Shown piece after piece: positions 54,320 through 63,330 of a stretch of DNA of 64,000 bases. How positions within the stretch are numbered: the first letter of the stretch is position 1; each line of letters opens with the position of its first letter. The notes beneath the pieces are model-generated. The model had not been told where the DNA came from. It saw only the letters and a list, made by a program, of their open reading frames with translations, and made no database searches. The position numbers and the translations under genes are program-made. Origin of the DNA: Quadrisphaera granulorum (lineage in GTDB: Bacteria; Actinomycetota; Actinomycetes; Actinomycetales; Quadrisphaeraceae); NCBI RefSeq assembly GCF_003149145.1, contig NZ_QGDQ01000001.1, positions 434,001 through 498,000 of the forward strand, read 5' to 3'.

Positions 54320-55527
54320 GGACGGGGGTGGAGGACGCGGGTGCGCGCGGCGCGCGTGGCCCTGGCAGCCATCGCCTCCAGCGGCCCGCGACGACCCGCC
54401 TCGCGCACCGCGAGCCCGATCACCACGGCGGCCGCCGCGTGGAACAGCCACGCACCCTCCCCGCCGAGCACGTCGCCCGTCGGGCGCGAGGTCACCACGT
54501 GCAGCGAGTACAGCGTCAGCGTCATCGCGCCCGCACCTGCGAGCGGCGCAAGCAGCCACGGCACAACCCGCCCCACCAGCAGGGCTGCGCCCAGCACCAC
54601 CAGCGCGCTGCCGGTGGTGCCCACGAGGTCGAACGGCGTCGCGGAGTGGGGGGTGTCGACGAGGAGCCAGGCCCACGTCGTCGTCGGCGTGGCACCGGGG
54701 AGGAACGTGTCCAGCGCGAGCGGCAGGTCGTAGACCTGCCACGACGGCGGAACCTGACCCTCCAGCACCGCCCGGCCACCCGCGGCCCCGAGTGCTGCCG
54801 CGGACATGAGCGGCGCGGCCACAGCCATGACCGCTCCGGTAGCCAGCAGCCAGCCCGCCACGGCCACCCGCTGCAGCGGCAACCGGCCCACCGCCATGCC
54901 GACGAGCAGGTACCCCGTCCATGTGAGCACCGGGTACACACCGGTGACGAGCAGCCCCGTCAGCAGCTCCAGCGGGTTCAGCAGGGAGAAGGGGTTGGGG
55001 ACGTCGAAGGTCGGGGTCCCGTCGGGTCCGGCCACCAGCGGGCGCACGACGCGCGCCACCACCGGGCCGACCACCAGCCAGGTGCCCCCGAGCAGCGCGA
55101 GCGTGCGGAACCGCAGCCCGACGAACAGCGCCGCGACGGCGAACAGCAGCCCGTAGTAGACGAGGATCACGTAGATGTAGCCCGGCGCCAGGCCCACCAA
55201 CAGGCCGACCGCCGCCACCACACCGGCCCGGGCCAGCACCCCGGCGCGGGCCGCTGTCAGTTCCCGGCCTCGCGGCGGCTGGGTCCGCCCGGTCGCGAGG
55301 GCCAGGCCGACCCCCGCCAGCACCGCGAACAGCGCCGACGCGCGACCGCTGAACACCTCGTAGACCCAGCTGATGCTCCCGTCGGCGGTCTCTCGCGCGA
55401 CGAGGTGCGTGCCCATCATCCCCAGCAGCGCCACACCGCGGGCCGCGTCGACACCGACCAGCCGCTCCGGACGCTCCCACCGCTTCGGCCGCTCCGGCCG
55501 CGGGCGTCGGTCTGCCGGGATGCTCAT
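54316..55527 (-). CDS. Multi-pass membrane acyltransferase-like protein (DUF1624/HGSNAT-like)
   Basis: A 403-residue protein with about 10 hydrophobic segments. The N-terminal core ERLVGVDAARGVALLGMMGTHLV resembles the opening of the heparan-alpha-glucosaminide N-acetyltransferase catalytic family and of DUF1624/DUF418 proteins (RxxxlDxxRGxAlxxM-x-H). Further segments include FSGRASALFAVLAGVGLALATG and LTWTGYLLVGMAVGRL. It may transfer an acyl group to a cell-envelope glycan across the membrane, but no acceptor is known. Start ATG 55527 gives a hydrophilic Pro/Arg-rich leader. It diverges from the HAD phosphatase gene (19-bp gap). Confidence 0.75.
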   Translation of the reverse strand: MSIPADRRPRPERPKRWERPERLVGVDAARGVALLGMMGTHLVARETADGSISWVYEVFSGRASALFAVLAGVGLALATGRTQPPRGRELTAARAGVLARAGVVAAVGLLVGLAPGYIYVILVYYGLLFAVAALFVGLRFRTLALLGGTWLVVGPVVARVVRPLVAGPDGTPTFDVPNPFSLLNPLELLTGLLVTGVYPVLTWTGYLLVGMAVGRLPLQRVAVAGWLLATGAVMAVAAPLMSAAALGAAGGRAVLEGQVPPSWQVYDLPLALDTFLPGATPTTTWAWLLVDTPHSATPFDLVGTTGSALVVLGAALLVGRVVPWLLAPLAGAGAMTLTLYSLHVVTSRPTGDVLGGEGAWLFHAAAAVVIGLAVREAGRRGPLEAMAARATRAARTRVLHPRP

Positions 55528-55546
55528 CCCCTCTAGTCTGCCCGCC

Positions 55547-56248
55547 GTGGACACCGAGCCCCTGCCCGTACCCGAGGGGCTGCCCCTCGGCCTCGACACC
55601 CTCGCCGGGCGCACCTTCGACGCGGTGCTGTTCGACATGGACGGCACGCTCATCGACTCCGGCCCCGCCGTCGTGAGGTCGTGGATGCGCTGGGCCTCCG
55701 AGGAAGGGGTCGACCCGGCCCTGCTGGCCGGCAAGCACGGCATCCCGTCAGCGCAGATCGTGGCGATGCTGCTGCCCGAGAGCCGCTGGGCCGAGGCCAC
55801 GCGGCGCATCGACGACATCGAGGTCGCCGACACCGACGGCATCGTCGTCCTGCCCGGTGCTCGCGAGGCGCTGTCGCTACCGGTGGGCCGCGCCGCCATC
55901 GCGACCAGCTGCACCCGCCCGCTGGCCGACGCCCGGATCGGCGCCACCGGACTGCCCGTCCCGTCGGTGGTGGTGACCGCCAGCGACGTCGAGCGCGGCA
56001 AGCCCGACCCGGCCCCCTACCTCCTCGCCGCGCAGCGCCTCGGGGTCGACCCATCCCGCTGTCTCGTGGTGGAGGACGCCCCCGCCGGCATCACCGCCGG
56101 GCGCGCGGCGGGGTGCGCCACGATCGCTGTCGCCACCACGCACCGGGTGGAGCAGCTGCAGGAGGCGCGGACCGACGCCGTCGTCGTCGACCTGTCCCAG
56201 GTGCGGTTGGTTGCCGACGACGACGGCGTGCGCGTGCTCCCCAGCTGA
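55547..56248 (+). CDS. HAD-IA family phosphatase
   Basis: A 233-residue HAD hydrolase with motif I FDAVLFDMDGTLIDSGPAVVRSW (nucleophile and acid/base Asp in DMDGT), motif II region AIATSCTRP, motif III Lys in VERGKPDPAPYLLAAQRLGVDPSRC and motif IV LVVEDAPAGITAGRAAGCATIAV. The cap domain lies between motifs I and II. The pattern is close to sugar-phosphate and phosphoglycolate phosphatases (DOG/GPP-like). The true substrate is not predictable. GTG 55547 begins a leader of about 27 residues before motif I. It is divergent from the acyltransferase-like gene. Confidence 0.88.
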   Translation: MDTEPLPVPEGLPLGLDTLAGRTFDAVLFDMDGTLIDSGPAVVRSWMRWASEEGVDPALLAGKHGIPSAQIVAMLLPESRWAEATRRIDDIEVADTDGIVVLPGAREALSLPVGRAAIATSCTRPLADARIGATGLPVPSVVVTASDVERGKPDPAPYLLAAQRLGVDPSRCLVVEDAPAGITAGRAAGCATIAVATTHRVEQLQEARTDAVVVDLSQVRLVADDDGVRVLPS

Positions 56249-56472
56249 TCGCCGCAGGACCGGCTGCCCGAGGCGTCGGGTGATCTCCGAGTGGCGCTGT
56301 CGGCCGCGTGGGGCACCATGGTGGCCTCCCGCAGCGCCAGTACGGGCGCTGCCCGAGTCACCCGGAAGGTCATGACCGCCTCGCGCGATCGTTCCCCGAG
56401 CGCTCCCCAGGAGCCTCGAAGTCCCCGTTCTCGAAGTCTCCGCTGGAATCGTGTCGAGGCGGGTGGTGAGCG
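56249..56472. other. Gap upstream of the CNNM pair
   Basis: No convincing gene. It holds one small hairpin, GCAGCGCC (56331-56338) with GGCGCTGC (56345-56352) around a 6-nt loop, in a 224-bp segment. It may be the leader for the following CNNM gene, but no riboswitch consensus (for instance M-box) was recognised. Confidence 0.4.
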
Positions 56473-57918
56473 GTGACCGCGGTCCTGCTCCTGCTCGTCG
56501 GCGTCGTGGTGGTGCTGGTCATCACCGCGGGCACCGCGTACTTCGTGGCCCAGGAGTTCGGCTACATGTCCGTCGACAGGGCGCGTCTGCGGTCCCGGGC
56601 CGAGAAGGGCGACGCCGCCGCCCAGCGTGCCCTCGACATCACCCGCCGCACCTCGTTCATGCTGTCCGGCGCCCAGCTGGGCATCACCGTCACCGGGCTC
56701 CTGGTCGGCTACACCGCTGAGCCACTCATCGGCCAGGCCGTCTCGCAGCTGCTCGGTGTCGCCAGCGTGCCTGCGGGCGTGGGGCTGGCCATCGGCACCG
56801 TGGCGGGTCTGCTGCTCGCCACGTTCGTGCAGATGCTGCTGGGGGAGCTGTTCCCCAAGAACTACGCCATTGCCCGGCCCGAGCAGACCTCGACGGCGCT
56901 GGCCGCGTCCACCAAGATCTACCTCGCCCTGTTCGGGTGGATCATCAAGGTCTTCGACGCCTCGTCCAACGCCCTACTGCGCCTGCTGCGCATCGAGCCG
57001 GTGCACGACGTCGACTCCACCGCCACCGCGCGCGACCTCGACCACATCGTCACCGCGTCCCGCGAGAGCGGTGACCTGCCGGCGGAGCTGTCGGTGCTGC
57101 TCGACAGGATCCTCGACTTCCCCGACCGCGACGCCGAGCACGCGATGATCCCGCGGCCCCGCACCGACGTGGTGCGCGCGGAGACCACCCTCGACGAGCT
57201 GCGCGAGCTCATGGCCACCGGGCACTCCCGCTACCCGGTCGTCGACGACTCCGACGCGGTGGTGGGCGTGGTGCACCTCACCGACCTGCTGAGCGCCGGC
57301 GCCGGAGTGCGCACCGCCGCTGAGCTCGCCCGCTCGCCGCACCTCGTGGCCACGAGCACACCGCTGCCCGTGGCGCTGCGGTCCCTGGCCGACTCCCGGG
57401 AGCAGCTCGCCTGCGTCATCGACGAGCACGGCGGCCTGGCCGGTGTGCTGTCCCTGGAGGACATCGCCGAGGAGGTCGTCGGCGAACTGACCGACGAACA
57501 CGACGACCCGGCCTCCGCATCTGCCAGGCCCCTGCGCGCCATCGGCGACGTGTGGGAGGTGTCAGGTCAGGAGCCCCTCGACGAGGTCGAGCGGCTCGTC
57601 GGCCATGACTTCCCGCACCACCACGACGCCGAGACGCTCGCCGGTCTCGTCATCCATGCCCACGGCACCCTGCCGGGCGTGGGCGACACGGTCGAGGTCG
57701 AGCTCCCGCCCGACCCGGGCTCCGTTCTGGACGACGAGCCTGACGCCCCGTGGGTGCTGCGCCTGGCGGTGCTGGCGCTCGAGCGGCACGTGCCGAGCCG
57801 GGTGCGCGTCGAGCTGGTCGGCGGCCCCGCTCACGCGACGACCGACGAGACGACCGACGACACGACCAACGAGACGACCGAACGGTCCGGCGCTCAGGAG
57901 CAGGAGGTGCGCGCATGA
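56473..57918 (+). CDS. CNNM/CorC (hemolysin-like) transporter-associated protein 1
   Basis: A 481-residue protein with an N-terminal CNNM/DUF21 membrane domain (three or four helices; LLLLVGVVVVLVITAGTAYFVAQEFGYM, TSFMLSGAQLGITVTGLLVGYTAEPL, QMLLGELFPKNYAIARPE), two CBS domains (about 210-335; MIPRPRTDVVRAETTLDELRELMATGHSRYPVVDDSD, RSLADSREQLACVIDEHGGLAGVLSLEDI) and a C-terminal CorC/HlyC-like domain with VSGQEPLDEVERLV. The family is associated with magnesium or cobalt efflux and membrane ion homeostasis. A Thr/Asp-rich tail precedes its TGA. It overlaps the second CNNM gene (ATGA). Confidence 0.92.
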   Translation: MTAVLLLLVGVVVVLVITAGTAYFVAQEFGYMSVDRARLRSRAEKGDAAAQRALDITRRTSFMLSGAQLGITVTGLLVGYTAEPLIGQAVSQLLGVASVPAGVGLAIGTVAGLLLATFVQMLLGELFPKNYAIARPEQTSTALAASTKIYLALFGWIIKVFDASSNALLRLLRIEPVHDVDSTATARDLDHIVTASRESGDLPAELSVLLDRILDFPDRDAEHAMIPRPRTDVVRAETTLDELRELMATGHSRYPVVDDSDAVVGVVHLTDLLSAGAGVRTAAELARSPHLVATSTPLPVALRSLADSREQLACVIDEHGGLAGVLSLEDIAEEVVGELTDEHDDPASASARPLRAIGDVWEVSGQEPLDEVERLVGHDFPHHHDAETLAGLVIHAHGTLPGVGDTVEVELPPDPGSVLDDEPDAPWVLRLAVLALERHVPSRVRVELVGGPAHATTDETTDDTTNETTERSGAQEQEVRA

Positions 57919-59036
57919 GCTGGTTCGAGGTCATCACCTGGACCGCCGTCATCATCGCCGTCTCCGCGTTCTTCGTGGCCGTGGAGTTCGCGATGCTCGC
58001 CGCCAAGCCCTACCGGCTGGAGGACTCCGCCGGCCGCTCCCGCTCCGCGCGGGCCGCGTTGCGGCTCTCCCACGAGCTCACCGTCGTCCTCGCCGGCTGC
58101 CAGCTCGGCATCACGGCCTGCACCCTGGCGCTCGGCGCCATCACCAAGCCCGCCGTGCACTACGCGCTGACGCCGCTGCTGGAGAGCAGCGGGATGCCGT
58201 ACTGGGTGGCCGACGTCGCCGCCTTCGTGCTCGCCCTCGTGGTGGTGACGTTCCTGCACCTGGTCGTGGGGGAGATGGCGCCCAAGTCGTGGGCCATCGC
58301 CCACCCCGAGACGTCTGCGACGTTGCTGGCGCTGCCGATGCGCGGCTTCATGATCCTCACGCGCCCTGCGCTGCTGCTCATGAACGAGATGGCCAACGCC
58401 ATGCTGCGCCGCATCGGCGTGGAGCCCGTCAACGAGAAGCAGGACGGCTCCACCTCCGACGACCTGCGCCAGCTCGTCGAGCACTCCGCCAACGTCGGGG
58501 CCCTCGACGCCAGCTACCGCGCACGCATCACCGGGGCGCTCGACCTCGAGCAGCTCACCCTCGCCGACATGCTGCCCGAGCGCCCCGTCATCACCGCGGT
58601 CTCCGCGCACGCCACCGCGGGGGAGGTCCGCGAGGCCAGTCGCGCCTCCGGCCACCTGCGGGTACTTCTGCACGACGACGACGGCGTGCCCCGCCGCGTC
58701 GTCCACGTCCGCGACACCCTGCTGCTTCCCGACGGCGCCCCCGTCGACGCGCAGGCCAGCGACGTGCTGCAGCTCAGCTCCGGCACCCCCCTCGGGACGG
58801 CGCTCGCGGCGATGCGCCGCACGAGCAACCAGCTCGTGCTGGTGCACGACCAGCACGACGACGGCGCCCCCGATGGCTCACGGGGCGCTGCGCGCGGCGT
58901 GGTGACCGTGAGGGACATCATCGGTCGGCTCTTCCCGGAGACCGTGCAGGCTCCCGAGCCCGTGCGCGCCCCGGGTGCGTCGGCGCCGTCCCCGTCGCGG
59001 CGGGCGCTCGGCACGAGCGCAGCAGCCGCGCGCTGA
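57915..59036 (+). CDS. CNNM/CorC (hemolysin-like) transporter-associated protein 2
   Basis: A 373-residue protein with the same DUF21 membrane domain (FFVAVEFAMLAAKPYRLE, VLAGCQLGITACTLALGAITKPAV, VTFLHLVVGEMAPKSWAIAHPE) and a CBS-like pair (PERPVITAVSAHATAGEVREA; TALAAMRRTSNQLVLVHDQ). It lacks a full C-terminal CorC domain, so it is the shorter partner. Such tandem long/short CNNM pairs are common and probably act together in divalent-cation handling. The ATG lies four bases inside the end of the preceding gene. Confidence 0.9.
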   Translation: MSWFEVITWTAVIIAVSAFFVAVEFAMLAAKPYRLEDSAGRSRSARAALRLSHELTVVLAGCQLGITACTLALGAITKPAVHYALTPLLESSGMPYWVADVAAFVLALVVVTFLHLVVGEMAPKSWAIAHPETSATLLALPMRGFMILTRPALLLMNEMANAMLRRIGVEPVNEKQDGSTSDDLRQLVEHSANVGALDASYRARITGALDLEQLTLADMLPERPVITAVSAHATAGEVREASRASGHLRVLLHDDDGVPRRVVHVRDTLLLPDGAPVDAQASDVLQLSSGTPLGTALAAMRRTSNQLVLVHDQHDDGAPDGSRGAARGVVTVRDIIGRLFPETVQAPEPVRAPGASAPSPSRRALGTSAAAAR

Positions 59037-59056
59037 CTCGCACGCCCGTCGCTGCT

Positions 59057-59115
59057 GAATGGCACAGGGCCACCCCGCGCCAGGAGGAATGGCACGGGGT
59101 GGCCCTGTGCCATTC
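59057..59115. repeat. GAATGGCACAGGG-type perfect hairpin
   Basis: Left arm 59057-59077 (beginning GAATGGCACAGGGCCACC) and right arm 59095-59115 pair perfectly over 21 bp around a 17-nt loop that carries its own GAATGGCA. It lies 20 bp after the second CNNM gene, so it can end that transcript; it is the third intergenic hairpin type of the window. Confidence 0.8.
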
Positions 59116-59233
59116 CGGGAGTGGAGCAGATCCACCCGGGCACCCGTGCACTGCGGCGCGAGCCCGGATTCGCGTTGCCTCTCCTCATCGCCTCCGGTGC
59201 ACCACCGGAGCACCGGACACCGAGGAGAACGCC

Positions 59234-59383
59234 ATGAGCAGCACCGTCGTCACCAGTGCTGGCACTGTCGCTGGCAGCACCGATGCCTGCGCGGTAGCCC
59301 TCGTGCTGGCCGTGTGGGTGGTCGGGGCCGTCGCGCTCGCGTTGCTCCTCGCCGGGGTCATCGCCTTGCGGGAGCATCGGTAG
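59234..59383 (+). CDS. 49-residue small membrane protein
   Basis: A short gene of 49 residues: a Ser/Thr-rich N-terminus (SSTVVTSAGTVAGSTDA), one membrane helix (AVALVLAVWVVGAVALALLLAG) and a short basic end ALREHR. A strong GAGGAGAA site sits 5 bp before ATG 59234, which supports real translation. No family is recognised. It precedes thyX by 11 bp and may be cotranscribed with it. Its stop lies just before the ThyX start. Confidence 0.6.
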   Translation: MSSTVVTSAGTVAGSTDACAVALVLAVWVVGAVALALLLAGVIALREHR

Positions 59384-59394
59384 GGTCGTCCGAC

Positions 59395-60722
<1,328 letters not shown>

Positions 60723-60729
60723 CGCTGGC

Positions 60730-61422
60730 GTGGGGCTGCGTAGTCGTCCGGAGTCCCTCGCCGTCGCGTCGCTGCTGGCCGCGACGGGCGGGTACCTCGA
60801 CGCGTACACGTACGTCGCGCGCGGTGGGGTGCTGGCGGCGGCGCAGACCGGCAACGTCATCCTGCTGGCCGTCGCCGCGGGGGACGGTGACCTCGGCCGT
60901 GCCCTGGGCCACGTGCCGAGCCTCGTCGCGTTCGTGGCCGGGGTGCTCCTCACCGAGGTGATCGGCGGACCGGGCTGGCGACGGGTGCTGCGGCGGCCGG
61001 TGCGCGTCGTCCTGCTGCTCCAGGTGGCGGTGCTGCTCGCGGTCGGGTTCGTCCCCGCGGCCCCGCCGGGGACGGCGGTGACCTCGGCCGCGTCCGCCGG
61101 TGTGGCTTTCGCCGCCGCGATGCAGCTCAACGTCTTCAGGTCGGTGCGCGGCATGACGTACGCGACCACCTTCGCCTCCGGCAACCTGCGCAGCTTTGTG
61201 GAGCAGACCTACGCCGTGCTGCGGCGTCGCGGAGACCGGGCGCTCGCCGCACGGCAGGCCCGTGACATCAGCGCGGTGCTGGCGGCGTTCGTAGCGGGTG
61301 CCCTCGCGGGGGCAGTCACCACCGACGCGTGGGGTGTGCGGGCGGTGTGGGGCAGCGTCGCGCTGCTGCTCATGGTGCTGGCACTCGTCGTGGTGGAGAC
61401 ACGGCGCCTCGAGCGGAGCTGA
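60730..61422 (+). CDS. YoaK/DUF1275-family membrane protein
   Basis: A 230-residue protein with six hydrophobic segments. The first (ATGGYLDAYTYVARGGVLAAAQTGNVILLAVA) has the DUF1275 motif G-Y-L-D-A...FvanmTGN. The middle has ASAGVAFAAAMQLNVFRSVRGMTYATTFASGNLRSFVE, the second family hallmark. Members are widespread with unproven transport or signalling roles. GTG 60730 starts 7 bp after dfrA; a shared transcript is possible. No catalytic residues are evident. Confidence 0.87.
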   Translation: MGLRSRPESLAVASLLAATGGYLDAYTYVARGGVLAAAQTGNVILLAVAAGDGDLGRALGHVPSLVAFVAGVLLTEVIGGPGWRRVLRRPVRVVLLLQVAVLLAVGFVPAAPPGTAVTSAASAGVAFAAAMQLNVFRSVRGMTYATTFASGNLRSFVEQTYAVLRRRGDRALAARQARDISAVLAAFVAGALAGAVTTDAWGVRAVWGSVALLLMVLALVVVETRRLERS

Positions 61423-61489
61423 CGCCGTCCGCGCCAGGCGCTGACGCGGACTCGCATGATCGTGGCGGGGGTGGGGCCACCGAGGACTG

Positions 61490-62155
61490 TCAGGACCGGG
61501 AGGCGGTCAGCGTGACGAGCACCTCGACGTCGCCGGTTGACGCGGCGGCGTCGTCGGCGGTGACGCGTCCCGTCAGCCGGTAGGTCCCGGGCACCGGGTG
61601 GACGAGGGTGACCAGCCAGCTCGCCTGGTGCTGCAGGTAGCCCTCGCGGGTCTGCGCCGGCAGCGACGCTCGCCAGGTCTCGAAGTCGACGGCGACCAGC
61701 CGGCCGCCGTCGACGTCGTCGATCTCGACGGGAGAGGGTGCCTGCTCCAGGGAGCCGGGCACCCAGGCATCGGCGGCGGTGTCGTGCAGGTGCACGGTCA
61801 CCTGGACCACCTTGCAGGCGGAGAGGTCCTGCGCGGCGTAGCCCGCGAGGTCGCGCACGCTCGCGCCCACCGTCGGCCCGTCACCACCGAGGCTGGCGGC
61901 GGTGGATCCCTGGGCGGTCAGCGCCCGCGCGGTGACGGTCACGTCGACCCGTCCCTCGTCGGCGCGCGGTAGACAGCCCGGCACCCCGTACGGTCCCCGC
62001 GCCTCATCGACGCCGGTCCCCGAGTCGATTCCGGAACCGACGAAGGGAACGGCGAGCGCGGCCAGCAGCGTCGCTGCCGCCATGAACGTGACGACGAGTA
62101 CGCCTCGGCGCGAGAGCCGAGGTTGGCCGGCGTCGTCGTCCTGAGCCTTCGGCAC
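61490..62155 (-). CDS. Exported/membrane-anchored protein of unknown family
   Basis: A 221-residue protein with a short charged N-terminus, one hydrophobic helix (VLVVTFMAAATLLAALAVPFV, about 20-40) and an outside region of beta-rich sequence (VDVTVTARALTAQGSTAASLGGDG, VVQVTVHLHDTAADAWVPGSLEQAP, GTYRLTGRVTADD). Two Cys (around 60 and 115) could pair. No enzyme motif was found. It reads like a small Ig/FN3-like secreted domain. It starts at GTG 62155 and is followed at its 3' end by a GATCGTGG element near 61456. Confidence 0.6.
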   Translation of the reverse strand: MPKAQDDDAGQPRLSRRGVLVVTFMAAATLLAALAVPFVGSGIDSGTGVDEARGPYGVPGCLPRADEGRVDVTVTARALTAQGSTAASLGGDGPTVGASVRDLAGYAAQDLSACKVVQVTVHLHDTAADAWVPGSLEQAPSPVEIDDVDGGRLVAVDFETWRASLPAQTREGYLQHQASWLVTLVHPVPGTYRLTGRVTADDAAASTGDVEVLVTLTASRS

Positions 62156-62207
62156 CCCGACAGTCTCGCTCGCCTCCCGCTCGCCGATCGCGGCACGACC
62201 AGGACAA

Positions 62208-62241
62208 GCCGCGGGCGCCGGCCTTCACCGACGCCCGCGGC
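62208..62241 (-). terminator. Hairpin downstream of the DUF3445 gene
   Basis: GCCGCGGGCG (62208-62217) pairs with CGCCCGCGGC (62232-62241) around a 14-nt loop. It lies in the gap that follows the minus-strand DUF3445 gene and before the next minus-strand start, consistent with an intrinsic or stability hairpin. No T-tract. Confidence 0.65.
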
Positions 62242-62265
62242 CTGTGGTCATGGCCGCTCAGGGCG

Positions 62266-63330
62266 TCATCGGCTCTCCTCGGGGGCTAGAGCGGAGGGTG
62301 AAGCGGGGGCAGGTGTGGTGGTGGAGGTGCAGTCGCGCAGCCAGGCGGCCGCGCGTGACCGGTACGCGGCGATGCCCTTGTAGTCGGCCATGTCCTGGGG
62401 AAGCTCGGTGAGCACCGCGGCGGTGCGCTCGCGCCACGCAGGGACGCGGGCGATGTCGGCCAGCGGCAGCAGGTGGGTGCGGATGAGGAACATCACCGCG
62501 CCCGACTCGGGCAGCCGGAGCAGGTGCTGCACCTCGACCCGCAGGTGCACGAGGTGGCCGAACGCGTCGTCGTCGACGTGCAGCACCATCGCCCGGTCGG
62601 GGCCCCACTCGGGGTAGGTCTCCGTGGCCACGTCGAGCCGGCGTCCCACCGTCAGCGTCCAGTTGGTGCGCCGGTAGACCTGGCCCGGCTGCAGCCGCAG
62701 GATGAACTCGCGTGCTCGCGGGATGACGCCCTCGGCGTGGACCCGGGGGACCGGGCCGTGGATCTCCAGGAACGTCATGCCGAGGTCGAACCCGAACGAC
62801 CAGTCGGCGGCGAACGTGACGACTCCCGCGTCTCCGTACAGCTCTCCGCTGCGCTGGTCGAGCAGGACGACGTCCTCCTGGACCTGCTGGCAGGCCCACG
62901 CCAGCGGCTCCGCAGGCAGGGTCTCGCGGCGGCCGACGACGAAGGTCTGCTCGATGCCGAGAAGGTCGTTGCGCCAGCGGTAGGTCGGACCCTCGGCGTC
63001 CACCACGTCGAGGTGGAAGGCGTCGGGGCGGGCGGAGGCCAGCTCCCGCAGCAGGACCAGCATCGCGTCCCAGCAGGCGACCTCCATGTGCGGCAGCACG
63101 CCGTAACGGGAGGGGTCACGCTCGAGCAGCACGGCCCGCTCGGCGAGCTCGCGGTGGTACTCGGAGTCGACGGTGACGACGGACGCGCCCCACTGCCCGA
63201 CCGGCGTGGCCACGGGGGAGCGGGCGGGCTCGACGTTGGTGGAGTACCGGTAGGAATCGTGGGAGAACGGGAAGGGGAAGCCTTCGAGCAGGTCGGCGGC
63301 GGTGCTCGTGGGCAGGCTCAGTGCGGTCAC
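62266..63330 (-). CDS. DUF3445 heme-dependent oxidative N-demethylase, alpha-like subunit
   Basis: A 354-residue protein matching DUF3445, the heme-PAS subunit of the oxidative N-demethylase (HODM/DMM) that removes a methyl group from dimethylamine. The N-terminus has FPFPFSHDSYRYSTNVEP; the central part has RDPSRYGVLPHMEVACWDAMLVLL and EDVVLLDQRSGELYGDAGVVTFAADWSFGFDLG (PAS-like strands). Then come GQVYRRTNWTLTVGRRLD and HLRVEVQHLLRLPESGAVMFLIRTHLLP. The heme ligand was not assigned. GTG 63330 overlaps the stop of the reductase gene by 4 bp. The gamma and delta subunits are not downstream, so they may be upstream of the window edge or absent. Confidence 0.8.
   Translation of the reverse strand: MTALSLPTSTAADLLEGFPFPFSHDSYRYSTNVEPARSPVATPVGQWGASVVTVDSEYHRELAERAVLLERDPSRYGVLPHMEVACWDAMLVLLRELASARPDAFHLDVVDAEGPTYRWRNDLLGIEQTFVVGRRETLPAEPLAWACQQVQEDVVLLDQRSGELYGDAGVVTFAADWSFGFDLGMTFLEIHGPVPRVHAEGVIPRAREFILRLQPGQVYRRTNWTLTVGRRLDVATETYPEWGPDRAMVLHVDDDAFGHLVHLRVEVQHLLRLPESGAVMFLIRTHLLPLADIARVPAWRERTAAVLTELPQDMADYKGIAAYRSRAAAWLRDCTSTTTPAPASPSALAPEESR

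Noticed and set aside
56291-56476. Small frame of 61 codons upstream of the first CNNM gene
   Set aside because: Arg/Ser-rich product without a ribosome site or known pattern; treated as non-coding leader.
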